Shown here: one piece after another, positions 57,857-64,000 of the stretch
Layout of the letters: the number at the start of each line of letters is the position of its first letter
Position numbering within the stretch: the stretch's first letter is position 1
NCBI RefSeq assembly: GCF_038148855.1
Contig: NZ_JBBVGR010000007.1
Location: 186,001 to 250,000, forward strand
Reading direction: 5' to 3'
Origin: Phycobacter sedimenti
Lineage (GTDB): Bacteria > Pseudomonadota > Alphaproteobacteria > Rhodobacterales > Rhodobacteraceae
Length of the DNA stretch: 64,000 nt
Position numbers and translations under genes: made by a program
The notes under the pieces: generated by a model
What the model was told of the DNA's origin: nothing
What the model saw: the letters and a program-made list of their open reading frames with translations, nothing else
The model's database searches: none

Positions 57857-58492
57857 TTATTCGCCGTTCAGGATCGCGTTGTTACGCGCAAGCCCGACCT
57901 GCAGATCGGCGCTGTCGTTCTCGTAATAGCGCGTTTCCGTGACCCCCGGAACCTGAGAGATCTGATCGGCCAGCTTCACCGGATAGAACGTCACTGTGAT
58001 GTCCTCGAACCCGGGGATCTTCTTCAGAACCGAGGCGGTGGCATTGGCGCAATAGGCGCCCGGCACGCGGCCATTCTTGACCACCAGATCATAGGCGCGC
58101 TGTGCCTGCTCCGGCGTCACCGGGATTTCCTGAACCAGAACGTGGTGGGTGCTGCGGGCGTGCGAGCCGCGGTAGGCCTTTTCCACCGCTGGGGTGATCC
58201 CGTAAAGCACATCGTTCCGTTCGGGCACGACGTCGGCATAGAAGGATCCTGCCGGGTCAAAGATCACGCGTTCCGAGGCATTGACCATCAGCGATGTATG
58301 CCCGCCCTGTCCGGTGCGGTTGTTGACCATCGTGTACAGGGTCAGTTTCGGAGGGCCATCGTGGCGATAAGCGACACGTTCCAGGGTTGCGTCATCCGCA
58401 TTGGGCTGGGGCTGCGCGCCGCAGCCCGACAGCACCATGCTTCCTCCTGCGAGCGACGCCACAAGCGCCAGCCGCAGCACTGGTTTACTCAT
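57857..58492 (-). CDS. Lipoprotein with a possible thiol-hydrolase-like His/Cys pair
   Basis: 211 residues from ATG 58492 (a GTG just upstream is possible). The signal sequence ends in the lipobox LSGC (Cys24). In the mature part, GQGGHTSLMVNASERVIFDPAGSF has a conserved-looking His, and VPGAYCANATASVLKKIPGF a Cys at a helix start. A His-before-Cys order is seen in circularly permuted papain-like hydrolases. This is a pattern impression, not a domain match. It is the gene next to oxidase subunit IV. Confidence 0.7.
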   Translation of the reverse strand: MSKPVLRLALVASLAGGSMVLSGCGAQPQPNADDATLERVAYRHDGPPKLTLYTMVNNRTGQGGHTSLMVNASERVIFDPAGSFYADVVPERNDVLYGITPAVEKAYRGSHARSTHHVLVQEIPVTPEQAQRAYDLVVKNGRVPGAYCANATASVLKKIPGFEDITVTFYPVKLADQISQVPGVTETRYYENDSADLQVGLARNNAILNGE

Positions 58493-58507
58493 CACACAGA
58501 CCGCAGA

Positions 58508-58642
58508 TCAGGTCGCGAAAACCGCAAGGAAGACCGCAAGAAAGGCCAGGAAGATGCAGAAGCGCACGGTAAACTTGATGAACCCTGCGTAGGTGTGCTC
58601 CTGAACGGTGATGTCCATGGATCCGGGTTTATGCTCAGCCAT
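58508..58642 (-). CDS. aa3-type cytochrome c oxidase subunit IV (44 aa)
   Basis: 44 residues from ATG 58642: MAEHKPGSMDITVQEHTYAGF, then one membrane helix rich in Phe, Leu and Ala. This is the pattern of the tiny subunit IV of alphaproteobacterial aa3 oxidases. It packs against subunits I and III in the inner membrane; activity does not depend on it in Paracoccus. The other oxidase genes are not in this window. Confidence 0.88.
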   Translation of the reverse strand: MAEHKPGSMDITVQEHTYAGFIKFTVRFCIFLAFLAVFLAVFAT

Positions 58643-58798
58643 GTTTCGATATCCTATTCGCGTGTGTTTTGCCCGTGGATACTGGAATTCAGGCGCCCTG
58701 TCACGACGTCAATAGGGCGCATCCATGCGAAAATCACACCTCCTGCGGCGCATTTGCCATGCTGACGCGCTGGTGCGGGGCGCATCGATGTGCGGATC

Positions 58799-59278
58799 TT
58801 ACCCGTCCGAATCGCGGTCCTCTTCCAGATCGCGGGCCAGACGGAAACCTATCCGGGTGGCAGGGGTTTCGGGCTCGGCCTTGGGCAGGGCCCGCAGCAT
58901 CACGTTCAGCTGGGTGACATGCTGCACAAGCTGGGTGCGGGTGCCTGCGCTGTCCGAACCATAGAAGGTCACGATATCAGGGTCGAAATAGCCCATGCCT
59001 TCGATCCGCATCACACCGGCATCGCCCCCGGCAAAGCCCATTGCGACCTCTTGTTCGCTGTCGAGCTGTTCTTCGAAGTTCTGGATATAGAGGATCATGC
59101 GCTCATAGGCCCAGCGGGCGGGGCTTTTGGCCTCGGCAGGTTTCCGCATCGCCTTGGCCAGTTCCGATATGCCCTGACCGGGTCTGGGATCGCAGTGCAC
59201 CTCGTGCACCTGAGGCAGGATTGCCGCCTCGGCGATCTCGGCGCTGGTCTCGATACTGCTGTGGATCTTGTCGCTCAT
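58799..59278 (-). CDS. DUF6173 family protein
   Basis: 159 residues, soluble. SPARWAYERMILYIQNFEEQLDSEQEVAMGF, RIEGMGYFDPDIVTFYG and RTQLVQHVTQLNVMLRALPK are the characteristic segments of this Rhodobacterales family. Function unknown. It follows the MBL-hydrolase gene after 45 nt on the same strand. Confidence 0.78.
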   Translation of the reverse strand: MSDKIHSSIETSAEIAEAAILPQVHEVHCDPRPGQGISELAKAMRKPAEAKSPARWAYERMILYIQNFEEQLDSEQEVAMGFAGGDAGVMRIEGMGYFDPDIVTFYGSDSAGTRTQLVQHVTQLNVMLRALPKAEPETPATRIGFRLARDLEEDRDSDG

Positions 59279-59323
59279 CTGTCGCCACCCTTTCGCGGCC
59301 TCGCAGGCCTGTCTCGATGCCGG

Positions 59324-60367
59324 TTACTTGCGCTGATACAGCCAGGCGCCATCCTCACGCTGGACGCGGCTGACCTGGCCCGTGTGGTAGAGATGATTGA
59401 CATGGGCCACGGCTTCGACCAGCGCGAGACCGTATTCGCCAGCTCCGATCTTCCGCTTGAACAGCGGCGAAAAACACTCTGCCGCCGTGCGCGGAGTATC
59501 GAGGTGCTCCATCAGCCGCTCCAGCGCGCCGTGGTGGTTATCGATCAGCTGCCGCATGCGCAGCGGCAGACGCGAAAACGGCAGCTTGTGCCCACCCAGC
59601 GCCAGATGGTCGTGGCGCGCCAGCGGCGCCAACCGCTCGCAGGCCTCAAGCCATTCGCCCAAGGGGTCGGCCATTGGTTCAGTCGCATAGACGCCGATGT
59701 TGGGGCTGATCGAAGACAGGATCTGATCGCCGGTGATCACCAGATTGTCGTCGCGGCTCCAGAAGGTGGCATGCTCGGGCGAGTGCCCGTTGCCCATGTG
59801 CACATCCCAGTCGCGCCCGCCCATGCGAAAGACGTCATCCTGCTTGATCCGGGTAAAGCCCAGCGGCATCGGATAGACCGTGTCGGAAAAATTGAAGGGT
59901 CGCTCGGCGACGCGCTGGTCGTAAATCTCCTTGTCCATGCCGGCGCTTCGGTAATAGGCAAGGGTTTCCTCGGGCCAGGTTTCCTGCACGTCCAGAGTCA
60001 GCATGCGGGAAAACAGCCAGGCGGTGCGGGTGGTGACCAGTTCCGCGCCGTATTCGGACTGGAACCAGCCCGCCAGACCGATGTGATCGGGATGATGATG
60101 TGTCGCCACGACGCGGGAGACGGGTTTGCCCTTCAAGGGGCCCGCCATCAGCGCCTCCCAGATGCCGCGGCTTTTCTTCGTGTTGAAGCCGGTATCGACC
60201 ACCGTCCAGCTGTCACCCTCGTCAAAGGCATAGACATTGACGTGATCCAGCTTCATCGGCAGCGGCTGGCGCATCCAGAGGACACCCTCGGCCACCTCGA
60301 TCGCCTCACCGGTTGCGGGCGGTTCTTCCCAGGGTGTGCGCGGGCCGACTTCGGGAACCGAGGCCAT
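59324..60367 (-). CDS. MBL-fold metallo-hydrolase
   Basis: 347 residues. The metal motif HHHPDHIGLAGW at about residue 91 and GHSPEHATFW further on carry the histidines of the metallo-beta-lactamase fold; GDQILSSISPNIGVY supplies the bridging Asp. The C-terminal winged-helix-like region ends HLYHTGQVSRVQREDGAWLYQRK, a common extension in thioesterase-like members. It overlaps the acyl-CoA dehydrogenase stop by one base, so an acyl-CoA or acyl-ester substrate is plausible. Confidence 0.88.
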   Translation of the reverse strand: MASVPEVGPRTPWEEPPATGEAIEVAEGVLWMRQPLPMKLDHVNVYAFDEGDSWTVVDTGFNTKKSRGIWEALMAGPLKGKPVSRVVATHHHPDHIGLAGWFQSEYGAELVTTRTAWLFSRMLTLDVQETWPEETLAYYRSAGMDKEIYDQRVAERPFNFSDTVYPMPLGFTRIKQDDVFRMGGRDWDVHMGNGHSPEHATFWSRDDNLVITGDQILSSISPNIGVYATEPMADPLGEWLEACERLAPLARHDHLALGGHKLPFSRLPLRMRQLIDNHHGALERLMEHLDTPRTAAECFSPLFKRKIGAGEYGLALVEAVAHVNHLYHTGQVSRVQREDGAWLYQRK

Positions 60368-62070
60368 CAGTGCGCCAGCTCTTCAAGGGTGAGCGCCATC
60401 ACGCCCTCGATACCTTCCTGCGCATGCTGCAGCAGGCCTGCATGTTCGGGCAGCATCCGTTTGATATAGAACCGCGCCAGTTTCTCGCGCGGGCCGCCCT
60501 GATCCGCCATGGCCGCGGCAAGGTGATAGTGCCCGCCCAGGACACGGGCAAAGGCGCGCAGATAAGGCACCGCCCCTGCAAAGCGATTCTGCAGATCCTC
60601 CTGCGCGACCAGCCAGTCCGTCGTCTCGCGCAGGCTTTCGCAGGCCTGCCAGACCGCCTCGGCCATGTTGGGATAGACCGGACGGGCGCGTTCCGCCTGC
60701 TCCTCGATCTCGTCCATCAGGCGGTTGGCCATATCGCCGCCATCCATCATCTTTCGGGCCACCAGGTCCATCGCCTGAATGCCATTGGTGCCCTCGTAGA
60801 TCGCACTCACCCGCACATCGCGGCAGAATTGCGCAGCGCCGGTTTCCTCGATGAAGCCCATGCCCCCATGCACCTGCACCCCGGTTTCCGACACCCGGAT
60901 CCCGACATCCGTGCCAAATGCCTTTGCAATCGGCGTCAGGAAGGCTGCACGGGCTGCGCATAGAGTCTCTTCCGTTGCGGTGGCCATGTCGATGGCATGG
61001 GCGCAGGCCAAAAGGATCGCGCGGGCGGCAAAGACATCTGCCTTCATCTCCATCAGCATGCGGCGCACGTCCGCATGATCTGCGATGACCCCCGACGGGG
61101 TCTTGCCTTGCTTGCGCTCCAGCGCATAGGCCAGCGCCTTCTGATAGGCCGCCTCGGCCACGCCAACGCCCTGTGCGCCAACCCCAAGGCGGGCGTTGTT
61201 CATCATGGTGAACATGGCCGCCATGCCGCCATGTTCCTCGCCCACCAGCCAGCCGGTCGCCCCGTCATACTGCATCACGCAGGTCGGGCTGCCGTGAAGG
61301 CCAAGCTTGTGCTCCAGGCTGACCACCTTCAGACTGTTGGCCCGGCCCGCTTCACCATTTTCATCCGGCAGGTATTTCGGCACCAGAAACAGCGAGATCC
61401 CCTTGGTGCCCGGCACGCCATCGGGCAGACGCGCCAGAACCAGATGGCAGACGTTCCCGGTGAAATCATTGTCCCCCCAGGAGATGTAGATCTTCTGCCC
61501 GGAGATCGCATAGGTGCCATCACCGTTGGGCACCGCCTTGGAGCTAAGGGCACCGACATCCGATCCGGCCTGCGGCTCGGTCAGATTCATGGTGCTGCTC
61601 CATTCACCCGAGATCAGTTTCGGCAGGTACAGCTTTTTCAGTGCATCGCTGGCATGGTGCTCCAGCGCCTCGATCTGGCCCTGGTTCATCAGCGGGGCAA
61701 GCTGCAGGGACAGGCAGGCCCCAGACATCATTTCATTAACTGCCGAGGTGAGGGTCATCGGCAGCCCCATGCCGCCCTGCTCCTGCGGCGCGCTCATGCC
61801 GAGCCAGCCGCCCTCGGCGATCGCCTTCCATCCTTCCGCGAATCCGGGCGAGGTCCGCACCACGCCATTCTCCAGGTGCGCCGGGTTCAGATCTCCCGGC
61901 CGTTGCAGCGGCGCCATCACCTCGTCGCACATCTTTCCCGCTTCGGACAGGATTGCCAAAACCATGTCGTCCGACGCCTCGGCAAATCGCTCGGTCGCTG
62001 CAATCTGATCGAAGTCCAGAATTTGGCTGAGCAGGAATTCATACTCGCTAACGGGGGAACGGAAGGTCAT
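60367..62070 (-). CDS. Acyl-CoA dehydrogenase
   Basis: 567 residues, the long form with a C-terminal extension. WSSTMNLTEPQAGSDVGAL and YAISGQKIYISWGDNDF are the two acyl-CoA dehydrogenase signatures, and QVHGGMGFIEETGAAQFCRDVRVSAIYEGTNGIQAMDLV marks the catalytic Glu region. It oxidises an acyl-CoA and passes electrons to ETF and ETF-QO. The chain-length preference cannot be told. It is translationally coupled to the MBL gene and divergent from sua5. Confidence 0.94.
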   Translation of the reverse strand: MTFRSPVSEYEFLLSQILDFDQIAATERFAEASDDMVLAILSEAGKMCDEVMAPLQRPGDLNPAHLENGVVRTSPGFAEGWKAIAEGGWLGMSAPQEQGGMGLPMTLTSAVNEMMSGACLSLQLAPLMNQGQIEALEHHASDALKKLYLPKLISGEWSSTMNLTEPQAGSDVGALSSKAVPNGDGTYAISGQKIYISWGDNDFTGNVCHLVLARLPDGVPGTKGISLFLVPKYLPDENGEAGRANSLKVVSLEHKLGLHGSPTCVMQYDGATGWLVGEEHGGMAAMFTMMNNARLGVGAQGVGVAEAAYQKALAYALERKQGKTPSGVIADHADVRRMLMEMKADVFAARAILLACAHAIDMATATEETLCAARAAFLTPIAKAFGTDVGIRVSETGVQVHGGMGFIEETGAAQFCRDVRVSAIYEGTNGIQAMDLVARKMMDGGDMANRLMDEIEEQAERARPVYPNMAEAVWQACESLRETTDWLVAQEDLQNRFAGAVPYLRAFARVLGGHYHLAAAMADQGGPREKLARFYIKRMLPEHAGLLQHAQEGIEGVMALTLEELAH

Positions 62071-62224
62071 TGGCGTCCTCTTGGGGTCCTTTGGGGGGCT
62101 CTCGTCTGTGCACCAGTCTTAACCCGGACTTGGCAACACATGCGAGGCCCCTTATATCTCGCGGCCTGCTCGATTACCTATCCACTCGCCCTTTTCAATC
62201 AACCAAAACGCCGCGTCACCCGCC

Positions 62225-63190
62225 ATGTGCAGCCAAATCACGGAAATTCTGGGAACATCGGATCAGGATCTGATCCGCGCCGCCGATCTTCTGAAAGCGG
62301 GGGAGCTGGTGTCCTTTCCGACCGAGACCGTCTACGGTCTGGGCGCCGATGCGCGCAACGGCACGGCGGTGGCCGCGGTCTACGAGGCCAAGGGGCGCCC
62401 CAGTTTCAACCCGCTGATCGCCCATGTGCATGCGGTTGAGGCCGCACAGGATCTGGTGCAGTGGAATGATCTGGCCGACCGGCTGGCCGAGGCCTTCTGG
62501 CCCGGCCCGCTGACCCTGGTCCTGCCCCTGCGCGATGGCCACGGGGTCTCCGGCCTGGTGACAGCGGGGCTTTCGACACTGGCGGTGCGGGTTCCTGCGC
62601 ATCCCACGGCGCTGCGCCTGCTTGAACATATGGGCGGGCCGGTTGCCGCGCCCTCGGCCAACCCGTCGGGGCGGATCAGCCCCACGACAGCCGCCCATGT
62701 TCTGGCCGGGCTGAACGGCAGGATCGCAGCGGTGGTGGACGATGGACCCTGTGCCGTTGGCGTGGAATCCACGATCCTGGGCCTTTCGGGGCCAGAAGTG
62801 GTCCTGTTGCGGCCCGGCGGATTGGCGGCCGAAGAGATCGAGGCCGTCCTTGGAAAATCCCTCATGCAGCGCGATGTCGCCGATCCTCTCACCGCACCGG
62901 GACAATTGCTCTCGCACTACGCTCCGCAGGCCAGCGTCCGCCTGAACGCCAGTACCGCAAGAGAGGGCGAGCTGCTGCTGGGGTTCGGCCCGATGGAATG
63001 CGATCTCAATCTCTCCGAGACCGCCGACCTGTCCGAGGCGGCTGCCAATCTGTTTGACCACCTGCACCGGCTGGACGCAATGGGCAGGCCAATCGCAGTG
63101 GCACCAGTTCCGGACCGCGGGCTGGGTGTTGCGATCAACGACCGGCTGCAGCGCGCGGCGGCTCCGCGCGATGGAGCAGGCGCACCCTGA
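62225..63190 (+). CDS. sua5: L-threonylcarbamoyladenylate synthase (Sua5)
   Basis: 321 residues: the YrdC-like catalytic domain (GELVSFPTETVYGLGADA, KGRPSFNPLIAHV, VAAPSANPSGRISPTTAAHV) plus the C-terminal Sua5 domain after the linker LTAPGQLLSHYAPQ. It makes threonylcarbamoyl-AMP for the t6A modification of tRNA position 37. The ribosome site is weak. A two-hairpin element starts 10 nt after its stop. Confidence 0.94.
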   Translation: MCSQITEILGTSDQDLIRAADLLKAGELVSFPTETVYGLGADARNGTAVAAVYEAKGRPSFNPLIAHVHAVEAAQDLVQWNDLADRLAEAFWPGPLTLVLPLRDGHGVSGLVTAGLSTLAVRVPAHPTALRLLEHMGGPVAAPSANPSGRISPTTAAHVLAGLNGRIAAVVDDGPCAVGVESTILGLSGPEVVLLRPGGLAAEEIEAVLGKSLMQRDVADPLTAPGQLLSHYAPQASVRLNASTAREGELLLGFGPMECDLNLSETADLSEAAANLFDHLHRLDAMGRPIAVAPVPDRGLGVAINDRLQRAAAPRDGAGAP

Positions 63191-63199
63191 GACGGGCGC

Positions 63200-63274
63200 G
63201 CTCCCGCCCCTTCCCGGACATATTCACATATCCCCGTGCAGGGTTGGGCCCGGCGCCGCGCTGACGCGCGGCGC
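63200..63274 (-). repeat. Two-hairpin intergenic element, copy C
   Basis: On the minus strand: GCGCCGCGC-GTCA-GCGCGGCGC, CGGGCCCAACC, a second hairpin around GGATAT/ATGTCC, and the end GGGGCGGGAGC. It begins 10 nt after the sua5 stop and, with copy D, brackets the DsrE gene. Confidence 0.75.
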
Positions 63275-63389
63275 AACAGCACCAAGCGGAGACCATGTCC
63301 TTCAGCGCCCTAAGCATTCACATATTCGCTAGTCTCTATTCATATAGCCAGCCGCAGTCTATCCTGTCCAAACGATAGGGAGGAATATC

Positions 63390-63836
63390 ATGAAACATAT
63401 CATCACTGCAGCGGTCCTCGCTGCCACTCTTGGCGTCGGCACCGCAAGCCAGGCTCTGGCCGAAGGCAAGGTCCATCATGTCGCCGTTCATGTGAACCAG
63501 AACGACCCAAAAGTCATGAACATGGCGCTGAACAACGTGCAGAACCTGACTCAATACTACGAATCCCAAGGCGATAGCGCCGTGGTCGAGGTGGTCGCCT
63601 ACGGCCCCGGCCTCAACATGCTGATCCCGGGGAAAAGCCCGGTTGCGGATCGGATCTCGGCCATGAGCCTTGAAAACGAACAGCTGTCGTTCTCGGCCTG
63701 CGGCAACACCCTTCGCAAGATGAGCGCGAAGGCAGGCAAGGAGGTTGCGCTCTTGGAGGAAGCCTCGATCGTGCCCTCTGGCGTCGTTCGTCTGGTAGAG
63801 CTGCAGGAACAGGGCTTCTCCTACGTGAGGCCCTGA
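63390..63836 (+). CDS. Secreted DsrE family protein
   Basis: 148 residues from ATG 63390, behind AGGGAGGAA. A signal peptide (cleavage after ALAEG, near residue 25) precedes a DsrE-like alpha/beta domain: VHHVAVHVNQNDPKVMNMALNNVQNL, EVVAYGPGLNMLIPG, and FSACGNTLRKM with a single Cys. DsrE proteins relay sulfur as persulfides; exported ones are little studied. The gene lies inside the inverted pair of two-hairpin elements C and D. Confidence 0.87.
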   Translation: MKHIITAAVLAATLGVGTASQALAEGKVHHVAVHVNQNDPKVMNMALNNVQNLTQYYESQGDSAVVEVVAYGPGLNMLIPGKSPVADRISAMSLENEQLSFSACGNTLRKMSAKAGKEVALLEEASIVPSGVVRLVELQEQGFSYVRP

Positions 63837-63886
63837 TGGGATCAAGCGTTGCTTGACGCCCACAAGCCCGGCAACAGCGCGCAGCC

Positions 63887-63961
63887 GCGCCGCGCGTCAG
63901 CGCGGCGCCATTCCCAAGGCTTTTGGGGGACATCTTTGATACACCCAAAAGGCGCGGGAGC
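63887..63961 (+). repeat. Two-hairpin intergenic element, copy D
   Basis: GCGCCGCGC-GTCA-GCGCGGCGC, then CATTCCCAAGG, a second hairpin CTTTTGGG/CCCAAAAG, and the end GGCGCGGGAGC. It begins 50 nt after the DsrE stop. It shares CCCAAGGCTTT, CATCTTTGAT and AAAGGCGCGGGAGC with copy A, while the second stem has different but still pairing bases. The remaining 39 nt to the window edge hold no recognised feature. Confidence 0.8.
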
Positions 63962-64000
63962 CCTCCGGCAGCACGGGCGTCCCGCGACCGCGCTCAAGCC

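Noticed and set aside
1..64000. tRNA, rRNA, CRISPR array, transposase or integrase genes
   Set aside because: No cloverleaf with a GTTCGAATC-type arm, no regular direct-repeat/spacer pattern and no recombinase motifs were found on reading through the window.

Overview
The window is a GC-rich, densely packed chromosomal segment of an alphaproteobacterium, most likely a marine Rhodobacterales / Roseobacter-group species (Ruegeria/Phaeobacter type). This rests on gene content and protein sequence: a dispersed TCA-cycle region, ethylmalonyl-CoA pathway genes (mesaconyl-CoA hydratase and a malyl-CoA thioesterase), the tiny aa3-oxidase subunit IV, NnrU, a TIGR02302 protein, the argH-lipoprotein-lysA block and phaAB. 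No rRNA, tRNA, insertion sequence, prophage or CRISPR array was seen.

Layout. 1-6.5 kb (minus strand): a truncated sulfotransferase-like gene, sdhADC, then mch, a DUF1737 gene, nnrU and mcl2. 6.9-10.8 kb: a small secreted protein, a TauE/SafE permease, mdh, a low-GC orphan gene, and a TetR/DUF4345 divergent pair. 11-21.7 kb (plus): sucC, a lipoprotein gene, sucD, sucA, sucB, a membrane protein, a MAPEG protein, lpdA and an orphan with a TTG start. 21.8-33 kb: PPOX flavoprotein, plsC, ftsX, ftsE, a zinc-ribbon protein, TIGR02302, lysA, a TetR/SDR divergent pair, two tiny lipoproteins and argH. 33-41.6 kb (plus): a TlpA protein, a secreted protein apparently starting at ATT, a sterol-desaturase pair, an EAL protein, phaA, phaB, LysR and an EamA exporter. 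41.7-49.6 kb: DUF465, a methyltransferase, DUF2007, ispB, ispE, a TPR protein, ETF-QO and soxR. 49.7-64 kb: a VOC protein, greA, the molybdenum-cofactor set (moeA, mobB, mobA, fdhD), azlCD, oxidase subunit IV, an MBL hydrolase with an acyl-CoA dehydrogenase, sua5 and a DsrE protein.

How it works together. Most of the named metabolism concerns flux through acetyl-CoA: oxidation in the TCA cycle (sdh, mdh, suc, lpd), assimilation (mch, mcl2), storage (phaAB) and electron input (sdh, ETF-QO, acyl-CoA dehydrogenase). Two DNA motifs tie these genes together. A twin palindrome with GTGATCAC cores exactly 21 bp apart lies at nearly the same distance upstream of sdhC and sucC. CTGC-N3/4-GCAG elements, like the PHA regulator PhaR site, lie upstream of sdhC, mdh and phaA, with looser forms at mcl2 and phaB.

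The most unusual structure is an intergenic element of about 75 nt with two hairpins, present six times as three outward-facing inverted pairs. Two pairs sit between convergent genes. The third encloses a complete gene for a secreted DsrE-family protein. A second, shorter inverted-repeat family (two copies) lies in the suc-lpd region. Several lower-GC single genes of unknown function are wedged between or inside conserved operons.
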